From: Pseudomonadota bacterium
GTDB taxonomy: Bacteria > Pseudomonadota > Gammaproteobacteria > Steroidobacterales > JBCBZW01
Direction: 5' to 3'
DNA length: 64,000 bases
NCBI GenBank assembly: GCA_039193195.1
Contig: JBCCWS010000022.1
Coordinates: 1-64,000, forward strand
Positions 50,579 through 61,500 of this stretch are shown in pieces. The position numbers and the translations under genes were made by a program. The notes below the pieces were generated by a model. It worked only from the letters and a program-made list of their open reading frames with translations. It had not been told where the DNA came from and did no database searches. Numbering within the stretch: position 1 is the first letter of the stretch; every line of letters starts with the position of its first letter.

Positions 50579-53239
50579 CTACGGTATGCGGCGGTACTCG
50601 ACCTCCGCTTCGAACGAGTCGCCAACGCCGATGCTGTCGTCGGGCAGGATCTCCATGTAGTACTCGCTCACGCGCAGCGCCTCCTCGGGGATTGACCCAT
50701 AGTGACTCGACGGGTCTGGCTTGAAGCTCAGCACGTGGGTCAGTCCCTCCCCCGACTTTGCGAGCACGCGCCCTAGGTCATCCACTATCCGCACTTGCCC
50801 AGGCACCTCTAGGGTGACGGTCAGCTCCATCATGAAGTCCTCCGAGAGCCACGGCGGGCACTCGATGCATGAGGGAATTGGCACGTGGGCCATCCGGTCA
50901 AGATCATCCAGGCGCAGGTGCAAGGTCAGGATGTCCATGTCCGTGTAGCCGCGCACGCGGTACTGCTCGGCGAAGTCGCAGGCAAAACCGAGGCCATTGC
51001 TGTCCGTGTCCAGCTGGTCCGGGTTGTAGGTCCGGGGGCAGTTGTCGGCGCCGTCCGGATGCATGTCGTTGTCGTCATCCAGGTCGCACTCGTTGCCGTC
51101 GCCGTCGCGGTCCGTGTCGAGCTGCGTGGGGTTGGGAATGCCCGGGCAATTGTCGCAGACGTCGCCAGCGCCGTCGCCGTCATCGTCCAGCTGCGCCGTG
51201 TTGGCGATCAGGCGGCAGTTATCGCTGGTGTTGGGGGCGCCGTCGCCGTCAACATCGTCGTCGCAGACATCGCCGATACCGTCCCAGTCGCTGTCAGTTT
51301 GGCGGGGGTTGTAGCGGGTTGGGCAGTTGTCCTCGATGTCGATGTATCGGTCCCCGTCAAGGTCTTGGCACCGGTCGCCAACCCCGTTGCCGTCGCTGTC
51401 TTCTTGCCCCGGATTGGCCCGATTGGGACAGTTGTCGACGGCATTGCCCGAGCCGTCGTCGTCGCGATCTGGGTCGCAGGCATCGCCGAGCTGATCGCCG
51501 TCGACGTCGCCTTGACTCGGATTTCGCACGGTGGGGCAGTTATCACGTACCGTAGGAATGCCGTCGAAGTCCGTGTCGGTGCTCTGGTCATCGTCGAGGC
51601 CATCGCAGTTGCTGTCGTTGGGCCCTAGACCAACGGCGTGATAGGCCTTGATCACGGCGCATACGTGGCTGCTCGTGAACCCGTGGGTGCCACTGCGCTG
51701 CCACGCGCTGGCCTGGGCGACGACGGCGTCACGCAGGTCCTCGAAGGTGGACGTCGGACTCAGCCACAAGCGCAGCACTTCGAACAGCAGCTGCTCCGTG
51801 CGCGGTTCATCGATGGCCGTCACGCTAACGCCGCGGTGCGTTCCACCGAATACCATTAGGTGGGCGGCCTTCGACGGAATCGTGGAGTTGAAGTGAACGC
51901 CGCCTCGGTTGTTGTTCGAGTTAGGGGTAGTCGTGTTGGGCTGGCGTCCACTGATGTGGTCCGGATTGCCCGAGGCGCTCGGGTTCGCGAGATCGCGCAC
52001 GACAACGTCGAAGTTGTTGATCACCCAGTCATTGGCTTGGAAGGCCGCCATGAGGTCTGAGTAGCTCTCGTCGAGAGCACCGGACTCGTTCTCGTAGACG
52101 AAGTCTGCGTAGCGAATATTGAGTGCATGCGTGTACTCGTGGACGATCACGTCAGTGTCGGTAGTCAGGGCCGCGAACAGCATGTGATCGCAGCGAGGGT
52201 CGTAGGCGGCGACGGGGCCGAACGCCAAGAGCAAGTTGCCGTAGTAGACCAGGCCCTCAGGCGCATCGCCGGTCCACCCCTCCACCCCGAAGGTCGTGTC
52301 GAACCAGTCCCAGGTGGTGTTCACGCCGTCGAACACTGCCTGCCCGTCCAGCAAGTAGTCGCCAAAGTTGAAGTCCAGCGGGTCGAAGTTGTTATCGAAC
52401 ACGGGGTCGGGCAGCACGCCGGGGTAGCCAGCGGTGGCGCCAGAGGCGTCGAACCACGAACGCGGCAGACCGTCGCTGCGCGATAGGGCGGCCCAGCAAT
52501 CCGTGGCCGTGGAGTGCTGGGCACTCAACACCTCAAAGGCCTTCGCATCACGCCGCTCCGGGTACGCGCGCACCACATCACCCGTGTGGCCATCTATCAG
52601 TAGGATCCAGGGACCCGGGTAGTCACTCCCGTCCTCGCCGCGGGTCGGCACGCGATAGACCCACTGGGCGGTGCTTTCGAACGCGGGGTTCAGGATCGAC
52701 GGATCGAAGTAGCGCAGGCGAGGCAGGGCGATGGCGCTGACCCCTGCGGGCAGAGCAGTGAGCGTCTGTTGCGGTAGGAGCGCTGGCGGGTCTAGGGCGA
52801 CTGGCTCGGTCACCCAGCGGCCGCGCACGGCGGTGACGTTCCCTGCTGAATCACCGTGCAGGGCAATCGAGGCGCCGAACACAGGAGTTTGGTCGATGAG
52901 TTGCCCGAATTCCAGGTGGGGGCCGCTGTGACGACGGGGAAACAGATTTTGCCTTGGGGCCGCGAGGCGTAACGCGGTGGCGTGCTGTTCGAGAAAGCCG
53001 AGGCTTCGCTCGAGGGCGTCGCTACCCTCAGCGGGAAAGGTCCCGGTGATGACTTGGGGCCGGGCATCGGTCACCTCCAGGCTGGTAGGCCCGGTGCTCT
53101 GCGCTAGGAGATCCGTCAGGGCTTGCCCGAACGCCAAGTCCTGGGCAACGGGGTCGTCGTCAGCAGGGGGTTGCGCCACGGCGAGCTTGAGGGTGAGCAG
53201 GCAGAGGCCGCCACAGACTGTCCATTTGCGGTTGGTCAC
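50579..53239 (-). CDS. M4-like secreted metalloprotease with thrombospondin type 3 repeats
   Basis: An 886-residue secreted protease. Signal peptide, then a propeptide region (about 30-200) with FTP/PepSY-like L-x-F-G-Q-L-I-D-x-x-P-V-F-G-A-S and a catalytic domain. Zinc ligands are H367-E368-Y-T-H371 and E391 (G-A-L-D-E-S-Y-S-D), the thermolysin spacing. Residues about 575-800 hold seven Asp-rich TSP3 repeats (D-x-D-x-D-G-x-x-D-x-x-D-N-C-P), which bind calcium. A C-terminal beta domain ends the protein. The GTG at 53239, with GAGGA 9-10 bases upstream, is the likely start. Confidence 0.85.
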   Translation of the reverse strand: MTNRKWTVCGGLCLLTLKLAVAQPPADDDPVAQDLAFGQALTDLLAQSTGPTSLEVTDARPQVITGTFPAEGSDALERSLGFLEQHATALRLAAPRQNLFPRRHSGPHLEFGQLIDQTPVFGASIALHGDSAGNVTAVRGRWVTEPVALDPPALLPQQTLTALPAGVSAIALPRLRYFDPSILNPAFESTAQWVYRVPTRGEDGSDYPGPWILLIDGHTGDVVRAYPERRDAKAFEVLSAQHSTATDCWAALSRSDGLPRSWFDASGATAGYPGVLPDPVFDNNFDPLDFNFGDYLLDGQAVFDGVNTTWDWFDTTFGVEGWTGDAPEGLVYYGNLLLAFGPVAAYDPRCDHMLFAALTTDTDVIVHEYTHALNIRYADFVYENESGALDESYSDLMAAFQANDWVINNFDVVVRDLANPSASGNPDHISGRQPNTTTPNSNNNRGGVHFNSTIPSKAAHLMVFGGTHRGVSVTAIDEPRTEQLLFEVLRLWLSPTSTFEDLRDAVVAQASAWQRSGTHGFTSSHVCAVIKAYHAVGLGPNDSNCDGLDDDQSTDTDFDGIPTVRDNCPTVRNPSQGDVDGDQLGDACDPDRDDDGSGNAVDNCPNRANPGQEDSDGNGVGDRCQDLDGDRYIDIEDNCPTRYNPRQTDSDWDGIGDVCDDDVDGDGAPNTSDNCRLIANTAQLDDDGDGAGDVCDNCPGIPNPTQLDTDRDGDGNECDLDDDNDMHPDGADNCPRTYNPDQLDTDSNGLGFACDFAEQYRVRGYTDMDILTLHLRLDDLDRMAHVPIPSCIECPPWLSEDFMMELTVTLEVPGQVRIVDDLGRVLAKSGEGLTHVLSFKPDPSSHYGSIPEEALRVSEYYMEILPDDSIGVGDSFEAEVEYRRIP

Positions 53240-53533
53240 TGATCGATTCCTCCATGAGCGAGAAGTGCTAAGCGCAGGCTGTTCCACCTCTCCTACCTAC
53301 TCCTACGCGTGGCCGCGACTAAGTGATCTAGATGCGCACGCTTTGCCTTCGCCAAGGTCCCCGCTGACGGGGAGACGGATGCCCGAAACCGTCGCCGCCT
53401 GGGTTCGCCAGGGGATTGACTCTGTTCATTGCCATTCGGTCGTCAGTTAGACTGGCAGGCCGTCACCGTGTCGCACTGCGCGAAGGCTAAACGACAACAC
53501 CGAAATCGAGCATCCGGCGCCAGGGAGGGAGCC

Positions 53534-55246
53534 ATGTCGACCGACACCACAAGAAAACTCTGTATCGCAGCGGCAGTGAGGAGGGCCCTGGGTACCTCAG
53601 CCGTGGTCTCCATGCTGGCAGGGCTCTCGCTTTCGGGGACCGCCGCGGCCCCGGGCCCGCGGGCTGACGCAGACGCGAACGCCGCATTTCCGCCTGTCAT
53701 CGAACTCGCGAGCCTCCTGCCGTTCACCGGTGGTGACGGGAGTGCTGGCTTCGTCGTGTCGGGGTCGAGCCTCGATACGGATGGATTCCTATCCGCCGTC
53801 CCCGCGCATAGCGATTTCAATGGGGATGGCATCGACGATCTCATCTTGCCGTCCGGACGAGACAAGTTCGTGCTCTTCGGCGACTCCTCCGGGTTCCCTC
53901 CCTTCTTGTCTGTCGATGCGCTCCGGCCGGCGGCCGGCGGTGATGGGTCTCGCGGTTTCGTCATCATCGACCCGTCGGAGGGCGGCAATCAGCGGAGCGT
54001 GATCGCATCCGCCGGTGATGTGAACGCGGACGGAATCGACGATGTGATCATCGGCAATCGCCGGGGAGAAGACGGTGACATTGCCCCAGGGGTCGCCTAC
54101 GTGCTCTACGGCCGCTCGGACGGCTTCCCGGCCGAGATCGATCTCGCATCGCTCAGCGCCGAGGGAGGCGGTGATGGGTCGACAGGCTTCGAGCTCGTGG
54201 GGGTGGAGGATCTTGCCAGTACGGGGACGGCCGTCTCCGGCGTCGGCGATATGAACGGGGATGGCATCGATGATTTCGTCGTGGGAGCGTCGGACGAGAG
54301 TGTCGAAGGCTCCTCACGTGGCGTGGCTTACGTGGTGTACGGTCGCGCCGAGGGCTTCCCGATCCGCTTCGAGCTGGGGACTTTGCGGGCGGACAACGGT
54401 GGCGATGGCAGCGAGGGCTTGGTGATCGAGGGCACCAACGATCTTGATCGGGCTGGCAGTCGCGTCGGCCCTGCCGGGGATATCAATGGCGATGGCCTGC
54501 AAGATCTCATCATCGACATCACCGGTTTCCTGAGCCCCGGTCCCACGGCCGTCGTGTTCGGTCGACGCAATCTGCCAGCGCGTCTGCCCCTGAGATCACT
54601 GAACGGTGCCAACGGCTTCACCGTCCGCGAAGGCAACCTGATCGACGGCGTCACGGTGGTGAAGGGCGGCGATATCAACGGTGATTCGCTTGACGACCTC
54701 ATCGTCGGCGAACCCTTCGCCTACGTCGGCAACCTCCGCCGCGGGTCGGCCTACGTGTTGTTCGGTAAGGTCGAGCCCTTCGAGCCAGCGTTCAGCATCA
54801 CCTTCCTGACCGGCGAGCGCGGGGGTGACGGCTCAGAGGGCTACCGGCTCGCCGGCAATGGCTACAACGAGCTGGCGGGTAGCGGGATTGGCGCGGCAGA
54901 TGTCAACGGTGATGGACTCCAAGACGTGATCGTGGGCATCCCTCGGGTGGATGTGCGCGACAACGTCGATGCCGGACGGGTCTACGTCCTCTACGGCCGA
55001 ACGGAACGCACCGGGCCTGACATACCGCTCTTCCGTCTGCTCCCGGTGCAAGGTGGGGACGGCAGCGAGGGCTTCTCGGCGAGCGGTATCGCCGAGGACG
55101 ACGAGACCGTTGGCGTGGGCGGCGTTGGCGATATCAACGGGGATGGTATCGAGGACTTCGCGTTCGCGGCGACAGAGGCAAACCGCTTCGGCCGGGAGGA
55201 CGTGGGTCAGGTCTACGTGCTGTTTGGACGCTTGCCAACTCCATAG
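53534..55246 (+). CDS. Secreted FG-GAP (integrin-alpha-like) repeat protein
   Basis: A 570-residue exported protein composed of seven FG-GAP blades. Each has a Ca-binding loop of type D-x-N-x-D-G-x-x-D (for example G-D-M-N-G-D-G-I-D-D-F-V-V-G) followed by A-Y-V-L-Y-G-R and G-G-D-G-S-x-G-F, so a beta-propeller is expected. AGGGAGGGAG precedes the ATG at 53534; the frame is open further back without a signal peptide. Close paralogue of the partial gene at 62998. Ligand unknown; probably extracellular adhesion or binding. Confidence 0.82.
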   Translation: MSTDTTRKLCIAAAVRRALGTSAVVSMLAGLSLSGTAAAPGPRADADANAAFPPVIELASLLPFTGGDGSAGFVVSGSSLDTDGFLSAVPAHSDFNGDGIDDLILPSGRDKFVLFGDSSGFPPFLSVDALRPAAGGDGSRGFVIIDPSEGGNQRSVIASAGDVNADGIDDVIIGNRRGEDGDIAPGVAYVLYGRSDGFPAEIDLASLSAEGGGDGSTGFELVGVEDLASTGTAVSGVGDMNGDGIDDFVVGASDESVEGSSRGVAYVVYGRAEGFPIRFELGTLRADNGGDGSEGLVIEGTNDLDRAGSRVGPAGDINGDGLQDLIIDITGFLSPGPTAVVFGRRNLPARLPLRSLNGANGFTVREGNLIDGVTVVKGGDINGDSLDDLIVGEPFAYVGNLRRGSAYVLFGKVEPFEPAFSITFLTGERGGDGSEGYRLAGNGYNELAGSGIGAADVNGDGLQDVIVGIPRVDVRDNVDAGRVYVLYGRTERTGPDIPLFRLLPVQGGDGSEGFSASGIAEDDETVGVGGVGDINGDGIEDFAFAATEANRFGREDVGQVYVLFGRLPTP

Positions 55247-55879
55247 CCTTAGGGTGAAGTTAGCACCGCTCGCCATCAGTCCCTACTGGAGGTGAGTGAG
55301 ATGAGCTGCGGGCACAACGCGACCCGGTTGCAGTCAAGGTTCGGGTTGACCCGATGTTCGGCGCACGCCCAGAGCCGAATGTCCTACTTTCTTGCGACCA
55401 TAACCACCGATAGCGCTTGCGAGCCGATCGAAGGCGCGCTTGCTCACCCGAGCAGCGACTTGCCCCCGAGGTCAGCACCACTTGCTTGTGACGTCGTTCG
55501 AGCAGGGCCAGGCCGACGTGCGCTTCGAGCTGCACCCTCCGGCTCACCGCAGGCGTGGCGGCAGCGTTCTGTAAGATCAGAGAGACTCGGGAGATCTGTC
55601 CCGCAATTTCGAACAAGCAAGACGTATCCGATCTTGTGCATGGACACCCTCGCTGTCGCCCCATCGTCACCCCCGAGTGGCTCAAGGAGCGATGCATCGC
55701 GGGCTGATACGGCGGCGCATCCCTGGATCGCCTGAGGGGGCGGTGAAGTCGTACCCGGGCCACGCTCTGCCTCACCATCTCGATCGCGGACTCTGCATCC
55801 ATGAGGGGATCTGCACTCGCTTTTCGTATGAAGAGGGGACATACGCAAAATCAAGTCAGCGTTAAAGGGGAGCGACAAG
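55247..55879. other. 633-bp intergenic region
   Basis: Overlapping frames exist on both strands (for example 55260-55802 on the minus strand), but their Arg/Ser-rich products look like chance translations. One frame at 55301 (+) has a good ribosome site (GGAGGTGAG) yet no recognisable product; a decayed gene is possible. GC content falls toward the 3' end. Confidence 0.3.
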
Positions 55880-57301
55880 ATGAAACCACCCAGGGCAACT
55901 ACCTTGAGCCTCTTCGCCTCCAGTGCCTTGGCGGTCTCGAGTGCATGGGCCAACAACAACCCACCCAAAATCGGGAACGTAACCGTCGACTCTGACGCCA
56001 ATCAAATTGTCATCGTTGGTACAGGCTTGCTGCGGGCAAACGGCAACGTCCCCAACATCAGACTTCTCGACAATCCCAATATCATCCTCGAGGGCTGCGT
56101 GGCTGATCCCGTAACCCCGAATTTAGTTGTGGTGTGTGAGCTGCCTGCGGTCAGTGGCACTGACTACGTTCTTCGCATCTCTGACGGCAGCGGCACTGAT
56201 GATTTCAATTTGACGATCGGCATGGTTGGGCCACAAGGCGACCCCGGTCCTCAGGGCGAACCTGGCCCTCAGGGCGAACCTGGCCCTCAGGGCGAGCAGG
56301 GACCTGTTGGCGCACCTGGGCCTCAGGGTCTCCCCGGTGACACCGGACCGCAAGGACCCGCCGGCGCAACCGGACCGCAAGGACCCGCCGGCGCAACCGG
56401 ACCTCAAGGGCCCCCAGGTGACACCGGGCCGCAAGGACCCATCGGCGACACCGGACCCCAGGGACCGGCTGGTCCCGATGACCAGACGTTGAGCGTCAAT
56501 GGCACCGAATTGAGCATTGAAGACGGTAACACTGTGGAACTGGCGTCCCTCTTGGACTCGACAGACATACCCTTGCCAGCAAACATGGCATGGATCAGCC
56601 CTGGGTCGTTCAACTTGGGCAGCCCGCAGGCTGAAGAGGGTCGGGATTCGGACGAAGACGATACTGCTGGCGCTGGTGGACGGCAGGTAACTGTTTCGAT
56701 TCTCAGTGGGTTCTGGATCGGTATTCATGAGGTGACCCAACGAGAGTACCTGAATCTGATAGGACTCAACCCCAGCTTCTTCACCGACAGTCTGGATCAG
56801 CCAGTTGAGCAGGTAAGTTGGAATGACGCGATCTTCTACTGCTTAGCACTCACTTCAGACGAGCGAGCAGCCGGAAACATCCCGACCGATTGGGAGTATC
56901 GCTTGCCCACCGAAGCGGAATGGGAATACGCAACCCGGGCGGGCACGGTGACGGCTTACAGTTTCGATAACTCTCCTTCAGACTTGGGGGACTATGCTTG
57001 GTTCTCAGACAACAGCAGTAGTCAAACGAGGGAAGTGGGCCTTAAGTTACCCAATCCTTGGGGCCTTTATGATGTTCACGGCAATGTGGCTGAATGGGTA
57101 TTGGACGCCTATGCAGCCTCCTACCCCCCCGGGGCGTTGATCGACCCCCAGAGTCTTCCAGGCGGTTCTGAGCGCGTGATACGTGGTGGCAGCTGGTCCC
57201 TGTCGAGCAAAGACGCGCGCTCAGCGGCTCGTCGTAGTGCGATGACCATCTCCGCTTCCATCGACATCGGATTTCGTGTAGTGCTCGCACCAGTTCGATA
57301 A
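55880..57301 (+). CDS. Exported collagen-like protein with FGE/SUMF1-type domain
   Basis: A 473-residue protein in four parts: signal peptide (to about residue 25), an IPT/TIG-like beta domain (about 27-114), 28 perfect Gly-X-Y triplets (117-200, rich in G-P-Q and G-P-A), and a formylglycine-generating-enzyme-like domain (about 230-473: [38 protein letters not shown]). The catalytic Cys pair of true sulfatase activators is absent after G-G-S-W, so it probably binds or has another activity. The triplet region should form a trimeric triple helix. AAGGGGAG precedes the ATG at 55880. Codon use is less GC-rich than that of its neighbours. Confidence 0.87.
   Translation: MKPPRATTLSLFASSALAVSSAWANNNPPKIGNVTVDSDANQIVIVGTGLLRANGNVPNIRLLDNPNIILEGCVADPVTPNLVVVCELPAVSGTDYVLRISDGSGTDDFNLTIGMVGPQGDPGPQGEPGPQGEPGPQGEQGPVGAPGPQGLPGDTGPQGPAGATGPQGPAGATGPQGPPGDTGPQGPIGDTGPQGPAGPDDQTLSVNGTELSIEDGNTVELASLLDSTDIPLPANMAWISPGSFNLGSPQAEEGRDSDEDDTAGAGGRQVTVSILSGFWIGIHEVTQREYLNLIGLNPSFFTDSLDQPVEQVSWNDAIFYCLALTSDERAAGNIPTDWEYRLPTEAEWEYATRAGTVTAYSFDNSPSDLGDYAWFSDNSSSQTREVGLKLPNPWGLYDVHGNVAEWVLDAYAASYPPGALIDPQSLPGGSERVIRGGSWSLSSKDARSAARRSAMTISASIDIGFRVVLAPVR
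56228..56479 (+). repeat. Collagen-like Gly-X-Y coding repeat
   Basis: 252 bases of 9-bp-periodic DNA coding for 28 Gly-X-Y triplets. It includes two adjacent identical 18-bp units (GGCCCTCAGGGCGAACCT) and two adjacent 27-bp units, so slippage could change its length. Confidence 0.85.
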
Positions 57302-57546
57302 CGAAACTGAGGGGACGGGTTCACCTTCTTGCTCAAGGGGCTCACAGAGCAGCCGGCCCTCTCTTCTTTTATCTGATCATTTTGTCGGGGGCATTCGAGC
57401 CGTATCGGATCGAGGCCATGCGGAGGTAGTGCAGATGCACGCCCTGAGGGAGCTAGGTTGTAAACCCCGTGGCGCACGCCGGGAACGTGCGCTCTCAGGC
57501 CGGGGCTGCAGTCGCCGACGGCGTAGCTTTTGCGAAGAGCTGTTTC

Positions 57547-57933
57547 TTAGCCGCCGGAGTAACCCGTGGGAATGGCGCCGTTGGAGATCTCTGCTCGAAT
57601 CAGTTCGAGTGCCGCGTCGTGCTTATCTAGTCTACCGCAACGTGTAGTGAGCTTCCTGCCGGGAAGTTCACTCTTGAGTTGGAAGTCATAGGTCTTGTCG
57701 AGGAATGCGCGCCATTGCTCATGTATTTCAATCACGCAAGCGCTGTCTTTACCGCAACCGGGGTCTGCAATGACATCACTCACTAGTAGCGAAGAGAAAC
57801 TTTCGCTCCTTTCATTACGCCCTTCGATGGCCTGCCCGACCCAACAGACTGCATACACTCGCGCTACTGCTGTGCGGCAGGCCATGCATAAGAGAACGAA
57901 TAGCGCGGATCTAGAATGACTCACCATCGTCAC
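57547..57933 (-). CDS. Small secreted protein of unknown function
   Basis: A 128-residue frame with a signal-peptide-like start (R-S-A-L-F-V-L-L-C-M-A-C-R-T-A-V-A). The mature part contains C-V-I-E-I-H-E-Q-W-R-A-F-L-D-K-T-Y-D-F-Q and several Cys. No family is recognised. Codon use is less GC-rich than the surrounding DNA, as in the collagen-like gene. The coding case is fair but not firm. Confidence 0.45.
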   Translation of the reverse strand: MTMVSHSRSALFVLLCMACRTAVARVYAVCWVGQAIEGRNERSESFSSLLVSDVIADPGCGKDSACVIEIHEQWRAFLDKTYDFQLKSELPGRKLTTRCGRLDKHDAALELIRAEISNGAIPTGYSGG

Positions 57934-58598
57934 TTTCTTGCGGTCTAAAGTAGGGGATTAAGATGGCTTTGGGCCGTTCGAAGTATTGTATTGCGAAATC
58001 GCATGCTCCTTGGTCCCTCTCTCCAGCCTCGCGAGACTAGCACAAGCGCAGACCACTCCCGTGTGGCAACTCAATGATATCAATAGTGACTGTGGATTTT
58101 TGACTAACCGGCTATGCAAATTCCTTATCGAAGGTGCAGAAGTCAACGTTCTCATCTCGGGACCGTCAAGTAGGCCTGTGCGCAAGGTCATGTGGTTGAG
58201 GGGCAGCGTGGCGGCGGGTGCGGGAAGCATGTCGCGGTTTGCCGCCAGATCGGGCGGATCGAGATGCACGGTGCCGCCGAGCGATGTACATAGGCGGGGG
58301 CACTCGGCCTCAAACCTGTCGTTCGAGGTTGCGTCGACGTATTGAGTGGCACTCAGCGAGGGCGCAATCGCGCCGTTGCCCCGCAGCAGCGGCCTTAGCG
58401 TGCGCTGGCGACTGTTCGGGTCGAACGTCGTGGCGACCGTTCTCTCGAGTTGGCCCTACTCCACTCGTTGGAAGCTCGGCGCAAGATACCTGATTTCCAC
58501 TGGATCGTCGTCCCGACGCGGCGCCAACCCCACCCGCGCGCGCCGAAATCCCGCCGCCAACCTGGCAGCTCGCAGGCAGATCTTCTAAGGTGCGCGCC
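57934..58598. other. 665-bp intergenic region before the AAA+ gene
   Basis: A + strand frame from 57986 begins with a signal-like segment and N-D-I-N-S-D-C-G-F-L but degrades into Ser/Arg-rich sequence; it may be a gene remnant. The 5' half is AT-richer than the 3' half. No RNA or repeat is seen. Confidence 0.3.
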
Positions 58599-61500
58599 AT
58601 GGAAATCGCGCTCCCCCTTTTGTTCGGTGCCCTGCTCGGTGCCGCCATGACCTTGCTCGTCTCCCGGCTCCTCGCCGCGAAGGCGGACGAGCCGGCGTCT
58701 ACGCAACCCGACGAACAGCCGTCTACGCCCGACGGCGAGCACACGACTAAGCCCGAGACCCCGTCGTTCAACGCCGCAGCCCTGCACAAGCTGGCCGAGG
58801 ACCTCGAACCTCGCGCGGACGAGCTAGCGAGACCGAACGACCTACTCGAGGACGAAGATTTCCGTAAGGCGGTCGCCCTGCTACGCGATGGCGCAGTGTC
58901 CGTAGAGACGCTGGTCGAGTACGCCGGCGGCGCCAACTGGCTGGTGGCATGCGCAGCCCTTGAGGTGCTGCGCACCCACGCCGAGGGCGCGAAGGCCCTT
59001 GACGACATGCCCGACGTGCTCCAAGGGATGGGGGCCTGGCCCATGTACTTCGGCAGCCGCTACGTCCAAGCCCACGCACCCGAGCGCGCCATCGGCCTCG
59101 TCTTCGCCCGCGTGCGATCCTGGTGGACCGACAACGTGCGCATGCACGCGCTGCTGAACGGCATGTTGCGCGAGCTCGACGCCGCGGGCGTCCCGTGCAC
59201 CTTCGGCAGCGAACTCCCGCGTATCCCCCGCAAGCGCCTGGAGAAGCTGCGCGAACTGCTCAAGCAACTGTCGAACCCAGCCGTCAGCACCCTTGCCGTC
59301 GAGGTGGACGAGGCCCTCGCCAGCACGGTCGACGTGGACTTCCTGACCACAATCGGCCGCGTGCGACGCCCGGGACCGACGCTACCCGCCGAGGCGCCAC
59401 CCATCGCCGATCCCCGCTCGGCGAAGTATCTGGAGATGGTGAGCGCTCGACTTCAACGCGATCCACCCGCCTCGGTGGTGTTGGTCGGCGACACGGCCGT
59501 CGGCAAGAGTGCCGTGCGCGAGCTGTTGGCCAGCGCGCTCATCGCCGATGGCTGGACGGTGGTGGAATTCACCGCCAACCGCCTGGTAGCGGACAAGTCC
59601 TACATCGGTCAGATCGAAGGCGTGGTGCAGCGGGTCGTCGAGAAGGCCACCGTGCGTGCGCGGGTGGCTTTGTTCGTCGACCGCATGCACGAACTGAGCT
59701 CCGCCGGCACCTACCGCAACCACCCCCAAGGCGTGCTCGACGCGCTGCTGCCCGCCCTGGAGCAGGGCACGGTGTTCCTCGTCGGCGAGACGGGCACGCG
59801 CGCTTGGCAGCAGCTGCTAAAGCAGAGGCCAGCGCTGCCGACGGCCCTCGAGGCCCTCATGGTGGACCCCGCCACGGATCGTGAGACCACGGCCCTGGTA
59901 AGCGCCTACCTCAACTCCCTACCGTCGATGCGCGACAGCGGCGACGGCGCCGTGGCCCAGCTTACCGGCGAGGCCATCGCCCTCGCGCGCAGCTACATCT
60001 CGCACCTGAAGCTGCCGGGAGCCGCGATGGAGCTGGTGAAGATGGCCGTGGAGCGTGACCGCCGACGCGCCACGGACAACACCGCAGCCAAACCCCTGGG
60101 TCGACAAGATCTACTCGCCACCCTGGGCGAGGTGAGCGGCCTACCCGAAGCCCTTCTCGACGAGCAGCAGCGCCTGGACATCGACGCCATCGCCCACGGC
60201 TTCGCCGAGCGCATCATCGGCCAGCAGGAAGCCATCGACTGCCTTGTGGAACGCATCGCCATGATCAAGGCGGGACTGACCGACGCCGGTCGGCCCGCGG
60301 GCGTGTTCCTGTTCGCTGGCCCCACGGGCACCGGCAAGACGGAGATCGCCAAGACCCTGGCTGAGCTCCTGTTCGGCAACGTCGATCGCATGATCCGCCT
60401 CGACATGAGCGAGTACCGCGGGGGCGAGGCCCCGGCCAAGCTCCTGGGCGCGCGCTACGAGACGGGGCAGCAGCAGTCGCTCGTCGACCAGGTGCGACGC
60501 CAGCCCTTCTCCGTCATCCTGCTCGATGAGTTCGAGAAGGCGGACCGCACCGTGTGGGACCTGTTCCTGCAGGTCTTCGACGATGGCCGCCTGACCGACG
60601 CGGTGGGCAACGTGGCCGACTTCCGGCACTGCATCATCATCCTCACCTCCAACGTCGGCGCGACGATCAGCTCCAACGCGGGCATCGGCTTCACGGGCGA
60701 GGACGCGGGCGGCTTCGATCCCCGCGACGTGCGCACGGCGATCGGTAACACCTTCCGCAAGGAGTTCGTCAACCGCCTCGATCGCGTGGTCGTGTTCCAG
60801 CCCTTCACGCGCCCGCAAATGCGCCGCATCCTGCAGAGGGAACTGCACGATGTGTTGCAGCGGCGAGGCTTGCGCAACCGCGAGTGGGCCGTGGAGTGGG
60901 AAGACTCAGCCGTCGACTTCCTCCTGGCGAAGGGCTTCAGCCCTGACCTGGGCGCGCGCCCCTTGCGCCGTGCCATCGATCACTACGTGCTGGCACCCCT
61001 GTCGATGACCATCGTGCGCCAGCAGTTCCCCGAGGGCGATCAGTTCCTCTTCGTGCGCGGCGACCAGCACGGCATCCGCGTCGAGTTCGTCGACCCTGAC
61101 CTGCCCGACATCGCGAAGTCACCCCCCGCCGCCGCCAGCCTCGAGTCGGCCGGATCGGCATCGGCGGATCTGTCCCTCGGCCAAGTCATGCTCGATGGGA
61201 CAGGAAATGCCGCCGAGCGCGCTTACCTAAGCGCACAGATCGCCACCCTGGCCCAGACGCTGGAAGGCGAGCGCTGGGAGAGTCAGAAGAGTGCACTGCT
61301 GGCGAGGATCAACGAACCCGCCTTCTGGGAGTCGCCGGAGCGCCATCAGTCCCTCAGTCGTATGGAACTGATGGATCGTCTCGAGTCGGGCTGGCGCGCC
61401 CTGCACTCCCTGCTCCAGCGAAGGACCAACGGCGCGGCGAGCGCTCGTCTGCACGCTGATATCGCGCAAAAGCTGCACCTGCTGGGCGCGGCGCTGGAAG

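Noticed and set aside
50860-51560. Frames antisense to the TSP3 region with repetitive Arg/Val products
   Set aside because: They arise from the repeated GAC/GAT codons of the TSP3 repeats read backward.
55260-55802. 180-codon minus-strand frame in the gap before the collagen-like gene
   Set aside because: Ser/Arg-rich, no domains, no convincing ribosome site, and competing frames on the other strand; a gene relic cannot be excluded.
56228-56479. Short periodic repeat that could suggest a CRISPR or VNTR locus
   Set aside because: The 9-base periodicity is explained by in-frame Gly-X-Y codons; there are no spacers.
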